A DNA stretch of 64,000 nt from Phaseolibacter flectens ATCC 12775 (GCF_000518745.1 NZ_JAEE01000001.1:493084-557083); one strand, 5' to 3'; counted from the stretch's first letter, positions 51,525-62,243 are shown. A program made the numbers and translations. The notes: generated from the letters alone by a model not told the origin.

Positions 51525-52880
51525 ATGAAAGCACCACAACAGGATAACCTACAGCGGGGGCTGAAAAATCGCCACATCCAGCTCATTGCACTGGGTGGTG
51601 CCATTGGCACCGGTCTATTTCTTGGTATCGCTCAAACCATTCAGATGGCAGGCCCTTCTGTCTTGCTCGGCTACGCCATTGGCGGTTTTATTGCCTTTCT
51701 GATTATGCGTCAGCTAGGTGAAATGATCGTTGATGAACCTGTCGCCGGGTCATTTAGCCATTTCGCTTATCAATACTGGGGAAGTTTTGCTGGATTTGTC
51801 TCAGGCTGGAATTATTGGATGCTGTATGTGCTTGTCGCCATGTCTGAGCTCACCGCCGTGGGTGTTTATATTCAACATTGGTGGCCAGCGATCCCCACTT
51901 GGGTTTCTGCTTTAAGCTTTTTTGTGCTAATTAATCTGATTAATCTAGCAAATGTGAAGTTGTACGGTGAAATTGAATTCTGGTTCGCCATCATTAAAGT
52001 CGTTGCCGTGATCGCCATGATTATTTTTGGGGGCAGTATGCTACTGCTGGGTCACGCCGGTTCCGATGCCTCGATCGGCAATATTTGGCAAATTGGCGGC
52101 TTTTTCCCTCATGGCCTCTCAGGACTGGTAATGGCAATGGCCATCATTATGTTTTCATTTGGTGGACTGGATTTAATTGGGATCACTGCGGCAGAAGCCG
52201 AAGATCCTAAAAAAAGTATTCCGCGTGCTACCAATCAGGTAATTTATCGGATTTTGATTTTTTACATTGGATCACTGGCTATCCTGCTATCACTTTATCC
52301 CTGGACCAAAGTCGTGCCTGGCAATAGTCCTTTTGTGATGATTTTTCATGATATAGGTGATGTTTTGGTGGCCAATGTATTGAATGTGGTGATCCTAACG
52401 GCCGCATTATCCGTGTACAATAGCTGTGTCTTCTCCAATAGCCGAATGCTGTACGGTATGGCGAATCAGCAGAACGCGCCACGTGCCTTACTGAAGGTCA
52501 ATGGTCGCGGTGTACCTTGGGTCGCCTTACTGTTTTCTAGTGCCGCCACGGCCATTGGCGTGCTACTCAATTATCTGATCCCAGAAAGAGTATTCAGTTT
52601 ACTGATGGCGCTGGTTGTTTCCGCCCTTGTGATTAACTGGGCAATGATCAGCCTTGCGCACCTGAAGTTTCGCCAAGCTAAAGATCGTCTGGGTGCGGTA
52701 ACGGAATTTAAAGCCCTGTGTTATCCCATGGGAAATTGGCTTTGCCTAATTTTTATTGCCGCGATCCTAATTATCATGTTAATGACACCGGGAATGGCAA
52801 TTTCTGTATGGCTGATCCCGGTCTGGCTTCTTATCCTCGCATTTGGCTACCTGATTAAACAGCATCGTCAGCGCCAGTAA
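51525..52880 (+). CDS. aroP: Aromatic amino acid permease AroP
   Basis: APC-family proton symporter for Phe, Tyr and Trp, 451 residues with 12 transmembrane helices. The start reads LQRGLKNRHIQLIALGGAIGTGLFLG, and the conserved EAEDPKKSIPRATNQVIYRI is present. AGGAAGGATAG precedes the ATG. It is divergent from pdhR as in E. coli. The closely related PheP is an alternative, but the position and TyrR sites favour AroP. Confidence 0.93.
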   Translation: MKAPQQDNLQRGLKNRHIQLIALGGAIGTGLFLGIAQTIQMAGPSVLLGYAIGGFIAFLIMRQLGEMIVDEPVAGSFSHFAYQYWGSFAGFVSGWNYWMLYVLVAMSELTAVGVYIQHWWPAIPTWVSALSFFVLINLINLANVKLYGEIEFWFAIIKVVAVIAMIIFGGSMLLLGHAGSDASIGNIWQIGGFFPHGLSGLVMAMAIIMFSFGGLDLIGITAAEAEDPKKSIPRATNQVIYRILIFYIGSLAILLSLYPWTKVVPGNSPFVMIFHDIGDVLVANVLNVVILTAALSVYNSCVFSNSRMLYGMANQQNAPRALLKVNGRGVPWVALLFSSAATAIGVLLNYLIPERVFSLLMALVVSALVINWAMISLAHLKFRQAKDRLGAVTEFKALCYPMGNWLCLIFIAAILIIMLMTPGMAISVWLIPVWLLILAFGYLIKQHRQRQ

Positions 52881-52885
52881 CGCTC

Positions 52886-52918
52886 AAAAAAAAGGGAACG
52901 CATGCGTTCCCTTTTTTT
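52886..52918. terminator. Bidirectional terminator between aroP and ampE
   Basis: GGGAACGCATGCGTTCCC (52894-52911) is a perfect palindrome flanked by eight A and seven T residues, serving both convergent genes. Confidence 0.9.
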
Positions 52919-52989
52919 CAACTGATTCACCGTCTCACCTCAACCAAGGATGTACTCACCTTATTGCAGAGCCTGTTGATTTATAAAAA

Positions 52990-53844
52990 CTAAAGTATGA
53001 CACCACTCAATGTCAAAATGGAAACGATCACAATAATAAACAGCGTGATTTTTTTTGCCATTGCCACCGCCTCTCTTGGCATATCAACTTTACTTTCTGC
53101 CGGTGAACGAGCTAAAGCATATTGAGCCAGATGACCAATAATTTGTCCGTGGGGGCGACGAATATCTTTCAGATAGCGAAACCAAACAGGTAATGCTTTT
53201 TCACCATGCCCGATAAATGCGTAGGCAAGTCCAGCCAATCTGACTGGGATAAAGTCAGCGATGAAGAGTAAAGTATCCACGCCCGATTTTTGTCTGTTCT
53301 GTTGCTGATTATGACAAGCCAAAAAACCTTGGAAAGCGCGAAGAAAAGCATACCCCACCAAGAAAACAGGTCCGTACTTTCCCCCAGCAACAAACCAAAA
53401 AATTGGCCCAATATAAAAACGATAATTAATCCATAACAACGTATTCTGCAGTTCACGCAAATAAACCCCTTCGCTGACATTCTCTGGCAAAGGATGATAA
53501 TGACTCAGTTCTTGTGCCATCGCTTGGTGACCAGTAACGTCATCTGCACTGGCGGCTTTTAAGTATTGATGGTAATGCTTTCTGACAATCCCCGCACCAA
53601 TGCATAATCCACCCAGCACCACCCATAAAATCAATGAAAAAAAACCGAACATAATGCCATGCAGACTCTTTTCAACAACCAGCACAACTAACATAACTAA
53701 TAACGTCATCCCGCTGGTTCTCACTAAAGAAAAATGATGCTGACGAGTAAAAAAAGCATGCAATTTTGTTTCAAGTTGATAGCGTTCGCCTACCTTAAAC
53801 AGACGCTCTACCAGTAATATCAGCAATAACGTAAAAAGAGTCAT
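52990..53844 (-). CDS. ampE: AmpE inner-membrane regulator protein
   Basis: A 284-residue inner-membrane protein, the same length as E. coli AmpE, with about four membrane segments (for example TLFTLLLILLVERLF at the start and KITLFIIVIVSILTLSG at the end). It has conserved LPENVSEGVYLRELQNTLLWINYRFY and GPVFLVGYAFLRAFQ. It is associated with beta-lactamase regulation. The partner gene ampD, normally just upstream in an ampDE operon, is missing here. Confidence 0.92.
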   Translation of the reverse strand: MTLFTLLLILLVERLFKVGERYQLETKLHAFFTRQHHFSLVRTSGMTLLVMLVVLVVEKSLHGIMFGFFSLILWVVLGGLCIGAGIVRKHYHQYLKAASADDVTGHQAMAQELSHYHPLPENVSEGVYLRELQNTLLWINYRFYIGPIFWFVAGGKYGPVFLVGYAFLRAFQGFLACHNQQQNRQKSGVDTLLFIADFIPVRLAGLAYAFIGHGEKALPVWFRYLKDIRRPHGQIIGHLAQYALARSPAESKVDMPREAVAMAKKITLFIIVIVSILTLSGVIL

Positions 53845-54117
53845 TTGTATAACACCTTATAATGTATAGCGTTGAAAGTTGAATCTTATCAATTAATCAA
53901 ACCATCCTGACGCCTAGTTTAGCGTATTCCCACGTTATCACCCAGTGATTAACGTTGTTATCACTAAAGAGTAACTGACTTGCTCACATCTCTCTGCTTA
54001 TCATTTGCCATCCCTCTGTATTTTGTGAGAACAAGCTCGGAATAGACTAGAAAAATGACGGCTAAGATTTTTGATCCATTGTGTAATTGAGACAGACTAT
54101 AACGTGGAGATAAAATC

Positions 54118-54558
54118 ATGCAATCCGGTTTCACGCTAATTGAATTAATGATTGTGATTACAATCCTCGCCATATTGAGTGCCGCAGGTATCCCGTCTTA
54201 TCAGAGTTATGTGCAAAAAGCCGCATTGACCGATGTCCTTCAGCTGGTACAGCCCTATAAAATTGCAATTGAACTGTGCGTCTTTGACCTCGGTCAACTG
54301 AATGGCTGCAATGAAAATAGTCATGGCATACCGACAAGTATGACAACAAGATATGTCTCACAGATCAGTATCGTTGATGGGCTTATCACGGTGCAACATA
54401 AACAAACCTTGGCTGGACTGACAGTGAAACTTCAACCTGAATATCAATCTAATACGGGGCAAATTATCTGGCGAAAAGACTGTCACAGTGATAATACTTC
54501 ACTCAAAACCCTTTGCCAGCACCTCTTCAGATATGACAATACCGAGGAGGCCACATGA
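54118..54558 (+). CDS. ppdD: Type IV prepilin PpdD
   Basis: Major type IV pilin homologue of 146 residues. It has a very short leader MQSG then FTLIELMIVITILAILSAAGIPSYQ: cleavage after Gly with Glu at +5, the class IVa pilin signature. The C-terminal part has ELCVFDLGQLNGC and a downstream Cys pair for a disulphide. The Shine-Dalgarno is GTGGAG. First gene of ppdD-hofB-hofC; its stop overlaps the presumed original hofB start (ATGA). nadC, normally the neighbour, is absent. Confidence 0.93.
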   Translation: MQSGFTLIELMIVITILAILSAAGIPSYQSYVQKAALTDVLQLVQPYKIAIELCVFDLGQLNGCNENSHGIPTSMTTRYVSQISIVDGLITVQHKQTLAGLTVKLQPEYQSNTGQIIWRKDCHSDNTSLKTLCQHLFRYDNTEEAT

Positions 54559-54733
54559 TCCCCTATTTTCCCTCGCTGATTTGCTTTTACCCATCCCACC
54601 CAGCAAACATTCTCCGCGAGACACCTGAACACAGACTGATTGGGGTCAAGACATTACCATCTCAACAACACGTTGAACAATTTGCCCGGGGTTTCAGTGC
54701 GTTGTTCAATGTAAACAGGGGGCAGAGACACAA
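54555..54733 (+). pseudogene. hofB: Out-of-frame N-terminal piece of hofB
   Basis: ATG 54555 overlaps the ppdD stop (ATGA) and opens a frame reading IPYFPSLICFYPSHPANIL then TPEHRLIGVKTLPS...FARGFSALFN. By alignment this fits the start of E. coli HofB, including the N-terminal domain of pilus ATPases. The downstream ATPase lies one frame back, so a single base appears missing; the five-G run at 54718-54722 is the best candidate. With a sixth G the frame would read on into ETQMQNKQ and the ATPase. Confidence 0.7.
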
Positions 54734-55978
54734 ATGCAGAATAAACAACGTAACAGCACCGATACCCGTTCGAGTGAAGTGGTATTCCCTACGCCATCTT
54801 CATTACTTTCCGTTTCCTCGCCGATCATTTCTACCCCCCTTCGTGCAGAACGTTTGCTGCAACACGCCGCCCAGTGCCAGGCATCAGATATTCACCTACA
54901 ACCTGTTGCTGAGGGATTACAAATACGCTTTCGTATTAATGGATTAATGCAAACAGACTGCGAACTCAATCAAGAAGAAGGACAATGCTTATTAACTCAT
55001 TTCAAGATATTGGCTGAAGTCGATATTGCTGAGAGTCGCTTACCACAAGATGGGCAATTCGCCCTCAACATTGACCAGCAAAGACACTATTTTCGATTGG
55101 CAACGCTACTCACGCGCTATGGTGAAAAAATCGTACTGCGCTTACTGAAACCGTTCGCCCTTAAAGAAGGATTGCACGATCCGGGGTTAACCCCACCACA
55201 ACTGCATTTACTGCAACGCTGCCTCCGTGCACCGCAAGGCTTGCTTTTAGTGACCGGTCCTACAGGCAGCGGTAAAACCACCACGTTATATCGCTCACTG
55301 CAATACCTGAACGATCCGACGCGCAATCTGTGCAGCGCCGAAGATCCCATTGAGATGATTATTAACGGCATTAACCAAAGCCAAATTAACAAAAAGACAG
55401 GACTCACTTTCCAAAAGGCCCTCGCTGCGATTTTACGCCAAGATCCCGATGTCATCATGATTGGTGAGATGCGTGATAAACAAAGTGCAGATATCGCTTT
55501 TAAAGCGGCACTCAGTGGTCATCTTGTGTTATCTACATTGCATGCAAATTCAGCGGTTGAAACCCTTATCCGTTTATTACATATGCAAATTGCGCCCTAT
55601 CTAATTATTTCTGCCGTTAAATTGATTATTGCACAACGTTTAGTACGTAAGTTGTGTGCTGTCTGTAAAAAACCCGTCTTTCCACGTCACAATGACCCTC
55701 TGTTAAAAAAAGGGATAACGTGTCACTGGCAAGCAATAGGCTGTACTGACTGCACTCAAGGTTATGATCACAGACTTGCACTTTTTGAGTGCTTATCAAT
55801 GAGCCCCCTATTGCAAAATGCAATCCTCAACAATGCCACACTGCAACAGCTAACCGCGATAAGCCAGCAACAGCAGATGACAACACTTTGGCAATCAGGG
55901 ATTAGAGCAGTACAACACGGTCTCACCTCTTGGCAGGAGCTAGTACGCGTAATAGGAGAGGCGAATGAATGCAGTTAG
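54734..55978 (+). CDS. hofB: Type IV pilus assembly ATPase HofB (PilB/GspE family), N-terminus out of frame
   Basis: ATPase powering pilin assembly. The open frame from ATG 54734 gives 414 residues against 461 in E. coli. It keeps the core: ASDIHLQP, RLPQDGQFAL, Walker A GPTGSGKTTT, the Asp box AEDPIE, Walker B ILRQDPDVIMIGEMRD, the His box LSTLHANSA, and the C-x2-C zinc pairs (CAVCKK, CTDC). The N-terminal region lies in another frame directly upstream. No convincing Shine-Dalgarno precedes 54734, so expression of this shortened form is doubtful. It overlaps hofC. Confidence 0.88.
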   Translation: MQNKQRNSTDTRSSEVVFPTPSSLLSVSSPIISTPLRAERLLQHAAQCQASDIHLQPVAEGLQIRFRINGLMQTDCELNQEEGQCLLTHFKILAEVDIAESRLPQDGQFALNIDQQRHYFRLATLLTRYGEKIVLRLLKPFALKEGLHDPGLTPPQLHLLQRCLRAPQGLLLVTGPTGSGKTTTLYRSLQYLNDPTRNLCSAEDPIEMIINGINQSQINKKTGLTFQKALAAILRQDPDVIMIGEMRDKQSADIAFKAALSGHLVLSTLHANSAVETLIRLLHMQIAPYLIISAVKLIIAQRLVRKLCAVCKKPVFPRHNDPLLKKGITCHWQAIGCTDCTQGYDHRLALFECLSMSPLLQNAILNNATLQQLTAISQQQQMTTLWQSGIRAVQHGLTSWQELVRVIGEANECS

Positions 55979-57164
55979 GTTATTTCATTGGATCGCCTGT
56001 GACCCACAAGGGCGATTTCACCATGGGACACTGGCCGCAATCAATCGAAAACACATTGACCAGTTGTTGCAAAAACAGCGACTCTACCCGGTTAAAATCC
56101 ATCAACCATGGCTTAGGAGCCGCCTCGATAAAAAAAAACTTAATCATTCTGTTTTTTTTCTACAACTCAGTCAATTGCTACATGCCGGTTTCCCTTTGAG
56201 TGAAGCACTTGACTTACTCAGTAAAACGACGCCAATATTAATTTGGAGAATATTACTTCAACAAATCAATCTACAAATCCGAGATGGCCAACTGCTATCA
56301 ACCTCACTCAAACAATGGTCTACAATCTTTTCACCGTTTAGTGTCGCACTGATCACCGTAGGCGAAGCCACTGGCCAGTTAGATCGCTGCTGTCAACACA
56401 TCGCCGATTTATACCAGCAACACAATCAAATACACCAAGCTATCATTAAAGCTATCCGCTATCCCCTGCTGGTATTGATCCTGACCTGCCTTATCGTGCT
56501 GGTGATAATCAGTGTGATACTGCCACAATTCAGTGAGCTGTATAGCAGTCTCAATGCACCATTACCTTTTATCACACAAACGTTAATTCGGGGTTCAACC
56601 TTCCTGATTTGGGGGGTGCCATTGGTGGCTTCTTTGTTGTCACTCCTACCCACATTGTCTCGTTATTGCTATCAACATCATCACGCATTCCGAGTTTGGA
56701 TTTCAGTCCTGATTGCCCCTTTACCGATCCTAGGCAAGGCTTGGCAGGCCGCCATGCTGAGTAAACTATTCAACCTATTAGCCATCACTCAACACGCAGG
56801 AATCTCGCTGCAAGTCAGCCTAGAGATGGCCGCATTGTCTGTTCAATGCCCATTATGGAAAGTACAAATAAGTTTGCTAAAACAACGAATTCAAGGTGGT
56901 GCAACTGTCGCGAAGGCCATCAGTTCATTCGACTGTTTTCCCTCACTGTGCCATTCTCTATTATATCCCGCTGAGAAAAGTGGTGATCTGCAACAAGGTT
57001 TTCAACAAATCGGCCAGTGGTACCAGCGCCATTTTATACAAAGCTGTGACAAACTGATCCTTTGGTTGCAGCCAATCATCATGCTGATAGCCGGCCTGAT
57101 CACGGGGGGCTTATTATTTGCAATCTATTTACCGATTCTTCAGTTAGCCACCTATCTCAACTGA
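55965..57164 (+). CDS. hofC: Type IV pilus inner-membrane platform protein HofC (PilC/GspF family)
   Basis: A 399-residue polytopic protein (E. coli 400) with two GspF domains and three transmembrane helices (LLVLILTCLIVLVIISVILPQF; FLIWGVPLVASLLSLLP; IIMLIAGLITGGLLFAIYLPILQ). It has conserved FFLQLSQLLHAGFPLSEALDLL and LYPAEKSGDLQQGF. It overlaps hofB by 14 bases. It is intact despite the likely damage to hofB. In E. coli guaC lies between it and coaE; here there is none. Confidence 0.92.
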   Translation: MNAVRLFHWIACDPQGRFHHGTLAAINRKHIDQLLQKQRLYPVKIHQPWLRSRLDKKKLNHSVFFLQLSQLLHAGFPLSEALDLLSKTTPILIWRILLQQINLQIRDGQLLSTSLKQWSTIFSPFSVALITVGEATGQLDRCCQHIADLYQQHNQIHQAIIKAIRYPLLVLILTCLIVLVIISVILPQFSELYSSLNAPLPFITQTLIRGSTFLIWGVPLVASLLSLLPTLSRYCYQHHHAFRVWISVLIAPLPILGKAWQAAMLSKLFNLLAITQHAGISLQVSLEMAALSVQCPLWKVQISLLKQRIQGGATVAKAISSFDCFPSLCHSLLYPAEKSGDLQQGFQQIGQWYQRHFIQSCDKLILWLQPIIMLIAGLITGGLLFAIYLPILQLATYLN

Positions 57165-57395
57165 TTGTTTTGGTTGGCCCGGCTAGCTGTTGTCATTTAT
57201 AAAGGACAGCATGCTGCTCACACACGAATTGATAATGCGGTGAAGGTATAGCGATGGAATGCCAAAATTGATACCACGCCATTATTTACTACAATGACAA
57301 AATGAAACTCACTCATTTTTTGTGTTAGTATTCTTAGTAGAACGAATTAAAATACAACGAAACAACGCATAATTCCCTTAATGGAGTGGCTAATA

Positions 57396-58016
57396 ATGAC
57401 TTATATTGTTGCACTTACTGGGGGCATCGGCAGCGGTAAAAGCACTGTCTCAGATCTGTTTAGACAGCGAGGTATTGAAATCATTGATGCTGATATTATC
57501 GCTCGTCAAGTTGTTGAACCCGGTAGTGATGCGCTTTTTCAGCTTAAAGCGCATTTTGGCCAGCAAATTCTGCGAAAGGGCGGTTCACTGGATCGCGCCA
57601 AACTGAGAACCCTTATCTTTAGCAATCAACAAAATAAAGTCTGGGTAGAAAGCTTAATGCATCCGCTTATTCAGCAAATGACCAAGCAGCAACTCTCGGC
57701 AGTTAAAGGCGCATGGTGCATTTGGGTTGTGCCTCTTCTGGTTGAAAATCATCTCCATAAATACGCATCTAGGGTGCTGGTGGTGGATGTTGATCCGTCA
57801 GTCCAATTACAACGTACAATGATGCGAGATAATATTTCACTGTCAGACGCTCAGAAAATCCTGAATGCACAAGCAACTCGTCAACAACGTTTGGCTATTG
57901 CTGATGATATTATAAATAATAATGGTGAGTTGGCTGAAATAACCCGGCAGGTTGATTCTCTGGTGCGCTTATATCATAAAATTGCACAGCAATCCGCAAA
58001 TAAGGACTCACTTTGA
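57396..58016 (+). CDS. coaE: Dephospho-CoA kinase
   Basis: Last step of coenzyme A synthesis, 206 residues as in E. coli, from ATG 57396 (TYIVALTGGIGSGKST) behind GGAGTGG. P-loop TGGIGSGKS, DADIIARQVVEPG and VPLLVEN are present. The TGA stop shares its A with the zapD start. Confidence 0.96.
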   Translation: MTYIVALTGGIGSGKSTVSDLFRQRGIEIIDADIIARQVVEPGSDALFQLKAHFGQQILRKGGSLDRAKLRTLIFSNQQNKVWVESLMHPLIQQMTKQQLSAVKGAWCIWVVPLLVENHLHKYASRVLVVDVDPSVQLQRTMMRDNISLSDAQKILNAQATRQQRLAIADDIINNNGELAEITRQVDSLVRLYHKIAQQSANKDSL

Positions 58017-58771
58017 TGCATGAAACTATCCTTTTTGAGTACCCGATGAATGAAAAAATGCGCTGCTGGTTAAGAATGGAGTATTTGTTAAATCAATTTA
58101 ATTCGTTGCAAGATACCGTTCAAGCAGCCGATCACGATAATGCACGCATGATGATCTTTTTTCGTTCTATCACTGATCTGATGGATATCTTCGATCGGGG
58201 AGATGTCCGATCTGAATTATTAAGAGAATCAGAGCTACAAATCAGAAAATTACGCAGCTGGTTAGAAAGAGACGGCGTCGATCAGACTCGTGTTATTGAC
58301 TTAAGTGACCAGTTACAACAGCAAATGAGGGAACTTAATCAAGCAAAAAGGCCTGGACATGTGTTCAAAGAAAACCCTTTCATTGGTCAGATCCGCCAGA
58401 GACTGAATATTCCCGGCGGCTGCTGTAATTTTGATTTACCCGCATTGCATCTTTGGTTGCAAAGCACGGCAATCCGAGCCACAGATGTCGAGAAATGGAC
58501 AGAAAGTTTACGTCCATTAACACAACACCTTAATTTTTTACTGAATTTAATCCGCCAGTCCGGCCAGTTTGTAACTCTAAGTTGCAATAAGGGTTTTTAT
58601 CAAGGAACCAGTGAAGAGGCAGATTTATTGCGTATAAAACTTCCCCTGTCTGCCGGCCTGTATCCGCAAATATCTGGCCTAAAAAATCGCTATACCCTGC
58701 GATTTTTACCACTCAACACTGACGATATCCTGTCAGAGGCTCCCTTATTTTTTGATATTGCATGTTGTTAA
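58016..58771 (+). CDS. zapD: Cell division protein ZapD
   Basis: FtsZ-bundling division factor of 251 residues (E. coli 247). It has [43 protein letters not shown] and the C-terminus LFFDIACC. The start ATG overlaps the coaE stop (TGATG). It overlaps no further gene; yacG follows after eight bases. Confidence 0.95.
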   Translation: MHETILFEYPMNEKMRCWLRMEYLLNQFNSLQDTVQAADHDNARMMIFFRSITDLMDIFDRGDVRSELLRESELQIRKLRSWLERDGVDQTRVIDLSDQLQQQMRELNQAKRPGHVFKENPFIGQIRQRLNIPGGCCNFDLPALHLWLQSTAIRATDVEKWTESLRPLTQHLNFLLNLIRQSGQFVTLSCNKGFYQGTSEEADLLRIKLPLSAGLYPQISGLKNRYTLRFLPLNTDDILSEAPLFFDIACC

Positions 58772-58779
58772 GAGGTTTT

Positions 58780-58980
58780 ATGTCACAAGAAGTTATCCAA
58801 GTACACTGCCCTACCTGCCAAAAAATCGTCGTATGGCAAACAGACAATGCATGGCGTCCCTTTTGTTGTAAGCGTTGCCAATTGATTGATTTGGGTGAAT
58901 GGGCCGCAGAGGAAAAACGCATTGCGGGTCAACCTGAAGCCCAAGATAACGAGAATTGGAGTGGGTATTTACCTGATTGA
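58780..58980 (+). CDS. yacG: DNA gyrase inhibitor YacG
   Basis: A 66-residue zinc-finger protein inhibiting gyrase. It has the four-cysteine site CPTCQ...FCCKRC with the [14 protein letters not shown] motif. ATG 58780 follows AAGAGG; the frame extends six codons upstream. Third gene of coaE-zapD-yacG. Confidence 0.94.
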   Translation: MSQEVIQVHCPTCQKIVVWQTDNAWRPFCCKRCQLIDLGEWAAEEKRIAGQPEAQDNENWSGYLPD

Positions 58981-59053
58981 TCGTCCAATCCGAGGCATCG
59001 GACACACAGCAAAGCGTCTACCGCCCGTGGTAAATGACCGATCATGACACGAT

Positions 59054-59449
59054 TTAGAACTGCCCAGCAATCAGCTGATGGACTATCGCTTGATTTGCTG
59101 GTGGAAATTGTTCAGCCTCTAATTGCTGCTGAGCTAACCAACGCGTAGGCTGTCCTTCTTTGCCAAAAGGCTGACCTTGCCACTGTTCAACCAGAAAAAA
59201 ATGCAGCGTGACCGTCATCTCTGGATAATCATACTTCAACAACTGCAAAGGCTTCGCGTGAGTGACATCAATCCCCACTTCTTCTCGTAGTTCGCGTGAT
59301 AAAGCCTGTTGGGGTGTTTCGTCTGATTCAATCTTTCCACCAGGAAACTCCCATTTTTTTGCCATATGCACTGAGGCTGAACGCTGAGACAAAAATATTT
59401 CTTTCGCTGCATTCCGTATAACGCCCACTGCGACATGGATACTTTTCAT
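59054..59449 (-). CDS. mutT: 8-oxo-dGTP diphosphatase MutT
   Basis: Nudix hydrolase removing 8-oxo-dGTP, 131 residues (E. coli 129). The Nudix box reads GGKIESDETPQQALSRELREEVGI, intact. The ATG at 59449 follows a strong AAGGAGGGTTG. It lies downstream of secA but behind a terminator, and converges on yacG. Confidence 0.95.
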   Translation of the reverse strand: MKSIHVAVGVIRNAAKEIFLSQRSASVHMAKKWEFPGGKIESDETPQQALSRELREEVGIDVTHAKPLQLLKYDYPEMTVTLHFFLVEQWQGQPFGKEGQPTRWLAQQQLEAEQFPPANQAIVHQLIAGQF

Positions 59450-59483
59450 CAACCCTCCTTGTAAAACTAAATTAAATGAGCCA

Positions 59484-59516
59484 GAAAAAAAGGGGCATGT
59501 CATCATGCCCCCTTTT
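59484..59516 (-). terminator. Terminator between secA and mutT
   Basis: GGGGCATG (59492-59499) and CATGCCCC (59504-59511) form a stem with A-run and T-run flanks, about 25 bases past the secA stop. Confidence 0.85.
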
Positions 59517-59537
59517 TAATGTAAAATAACGAAATGA

Positions 59538-62243
59538 CTAAACCAAACGGCCATGGCACTGTTTGAATTTTTTCCCAGATCCGCAAGGACAAGGATCATT
59601 ACGGCCGGTTTTCAGGTCACCACGTTGGTTGGCTAAACTGATGGCGGCGGCTGTTTCATCATTAGGATGGCTTAATTGCTGCTGACTAGCAAGGCGCTGC
59701 GCATCTTCACGCAACTGACGCTCCATCATGTCAACTTCCTCGGGAAGCTGTACTTGTACCTTGCTTAACGTGCTGATGATTTCATATTTCAGCGTTTCCA
59801 GCATGGTAGAAAACATGGTGAAGGATTCACGCTTATACTCTTGCTTTGGATCTTTTTGAGCATAACCACGAAGATGGATCCCTTGACGAAGATGATCCAT
59901 TGCAGCCAAATGCTCTTTCCATAATGAGTCAAGTGACTGTAACATGACACCTTTTTCAAAATGTCTCATGGCTTCAGCGCCAGCAGCCTGTTCTTTCTGC
60001 TGATAATTTTCAATCGCATGCTGTAAAATACGCTCGCGTAATGTCTCTTCATGCAACTCAGGCTCTTTATCCAGCCATTGTGAAATCGGTAGATCCAGAG
60101 CAAAATCCGCACGTAAATTCTCTTCAAGGCCACTGATATCCCACATTTCTTCTAGCGACTGCGGTGGAATAAAAATACTGATAGTATGATTGATGACATC
60201 ATGACGAATTTCGTTAATCGTTTCACTGATATCCGAGACATTCAACAGCTCATTACGCTGGGAATAGATTGCTCGACGTTGGTCGTTAGCAACATCATCA
60301 TACTCCAGTAGCTGTTTACGAATATCAAAGTTACGGCTTTCGACTTTGCGCTGTGCATTGGCAATCGCTTTAGTGACCCACGGATGCTCAATCGCCTCAC
60401 CTGCCTTCATACCCAGTTTACGCATCATCCCTGTCACACGATCTGAAGCGAAAATCCGCATTAATGCATCTTGCATCGATAAATAAAAGCGTGACGACCC
60501 TTTATCACCTTGACGCCCCGCCCTGCCTCGTAACTGATTATCAATACGACGTGATTCATGGCGCTCGGTTCCAATAATATGCAATCCCCCTGCCTCAAGT
60601 ACTGCCGCATGGCGCACTTGCCAGTCAGCCTTGATCTTATCGATATCAGCTTGTTGAGGATTATCGAGTGCTGCTACTTCAGCCTGCCAGCTGCCACCCA
60701 GTACGATATCCGTACCACGACCCGCCATATTGGTTGCAATAGTAACGGCTCCCGGCTGTCCCGCTTGAGCAATAATATCAGCTTCACTGGCATGGAATTT
60801 AGCATTCAAAACACTGTGTTTGATGCCTGCTCGCGTTAGCGCATTAGAAACTTCTTCCGATTTCTCAATGGAAATGGTTCCCACCAATACGGGTTGTCCA
60901 CGTTGAGTACAATCACGAATATCTTCAATGATCGCGTCGATTTTTTCCTGTTCAGTCATATAGACTAAATCACTTAAATCTTTGCGTACCATTGGCCGAT
61001 TGGTTGGCACAACAATGGTGTTCAAATTATAAATAGAGCTAAATTCAAAGGCCTCTGTATCAGCCGTTCCGGTCATTCCCGCTAATTTAGTATAAAGACG
61101 GAAATAATTTTGGAAGGTAATGGAAGCCAACGTCTGATTTTCATTCTGAATTTGAACACCTTCTTTCGCTTCTACCGCTTGATGCAAGCCATCTGACCAA
61201 CGGCGACCTTGCATTGTTCTTCCGGTGTGTTCATCAACAATAATGACTTCATTATCTTTAACAATATAGTCAACATCACGGGTAAACAGCGCATGAGCAC
61301 GCAGCGCTGCTGTCACGTGGTGCATCAGGATAATGTTAGTTGGTGAATACAGCGACTCACCTTCCGACATCATGCCTTGTTTCACCAAAAGGTCTTCTAT
61401 TTTGATCAGTCCACGTTCAGTCAGATGAACTTGACGTGCTTTTTCATCAACAGAGAAATCGCCAGTTCCCTCAAAGCTGTCTGAGTCTTCTTTTTCTTGA
61501 CGCTCTAATCTCGGAATGATTTTATTTACTTGGATATAGAGTTCAGAGCTATCTTCGGCTGGACCGGAAATGATGAGTGGTGTCCTAGCTTCATCGATCA
61601 AGATTGAATCGACTTCATCCACGAGAGCATAGTGCAGTTCACGTTGTACACGCTCTTCTGGACTGAATGCCATGTTATCGCGCAGATAATCAAAACCAAA
61701 TTCGTTATTGGTGCCATAAGTGATGTCTGCTGCATAAGCGAGGCGTTTTTCATGAGGTGCCATCCCCGGCAAGTTAATTCCAATTGTCAAACCCAAAAAC
61801 TCGAACAGGGCACGGTTATTTTCAGCATCACGTTTCGCCAAATAATCATTGACCGTGACGATGTGAACCCCTTTGCCCCCTAAGGCATTTAAGTATGCAG
61901 GGAGGGTTGCCGTCAAGGTTTTTCCCTCACCAGTACGCATTTCCGCAATACAACGCTGGTTAAGGACAATGCCACCTAATAATTGCACATCAAAGTGACG
62001 CATATCAAAAATACGCCTACTTGCTTCTCTTACCGTCGCAAACGCTTCAGGGAGCAGTGAGTCAACGCTTTCTCCTTTTGCTAGGCGATCACGATATTGC
62101 TGAGTTTTGGCTCTCAACTGTTCATCGGTTAACTCTTGAAACTCGGTTTCGAGTTGATTGATGTTATTAACGATTTTTCGCATTGCGCGAATAGTACGAT
62201 CATTACTACTACCAAAAATTTTGGTTAACATTTTCGTAAGCAT
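59538..62243 (-). CDS. secA: Preprotein translocase ATPase SecA
   Basis: Motor ATPase of Sec protein export, 901 residues, the same as E. coli. It has Walker [24 protein letters not shown], the helicase motif [14 protein letters not shown], and a C-terminal zinc motif [14 protein letters not shown]. Starts [18 protein letters not shown], aligning with the E. coli start. It follows secM by 67 bases, with AGAAGAT ahead of the ATG. Confidence 0.97.
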   Translation of the reverse strand: MLTKMLTKIFGSSNDRTIRAMRKIVNNINQLETEFQELTDEQLRAKTQQYRDRLAKGESVDSLLPEAFATVREASRRIFDMRHFDVQLLGGIVLNQRCIAEMRTGEGKTLTATLPAYLNALGGKGVHIVTVNDYLAKRDAENNRALFEFLGLTIGINLPGMAPHEKRLAYAADITYGTNNEFGFDYLRDNMAFSPEERVQRELHYALVDEVDSILIDEARTPLIISGPAEDSSELYIQVNKIIPRLERQEKEDSDSFEGTGDFSVDEKARQVHLTERGLIKIEDLLVKQGMMSEGESLYSPTNIILMHHVTAALRAHALFTRDVDYIVKDNEVIIVDEHTGRTMQGRRWSDGLHQAVEAKEGVQIQNENQTLASITFQNYFRLYTKLAGMTGTADTEAFEFSSIYNLNTIVVPTNRPMVRKDLSDLVYMTEQEKIDAIIEDIRDCTQRGQPVLVGTISIEKSEEVSNALTRAGIKHSVLNAKFHASEADIIAQAGQPGAVTIATNMAGRGTDIVLGGSWQAEVAALDNPQQADIDKIKADWQVRHAAVLEAGGLHIIGTERHESRRIDNQLRGRAGRQGDKGSSRFYLSMQDALMRIFASDRVTGMMRKLGMKAGEAIEHPWVTKAIANAQRKVESRNFDIRKQLLEYDDVANDQRRAIYSQRNELLNVSDISETINEIRHDVINHTISIFIPPQSLEEMWDISGLEENLRADFALDLPISQWLDKEPELHEETLRERILQHAIENYQQKEQAAGAEAMRHFEKGVMLQSLDSLWKEHLAAMDHLRQGIHLRGYAQKDPKQEYKRESFTMFSTMLETLKYEIISTLSKVQVQLPEEVDMMERQLREDAQRLASQQQLSHPNDETAAAISLANQRGDLKTGRNDPCPCGSGKKFKQCHGRLV

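Noticed and set aside
54555-54947. 130-codon frame after ppdD as a separate gene
   Set aside because: Its first half aligns to the HofB N-terminus and its second half overlaps the ATPase out of frame; explained by a frameshift.
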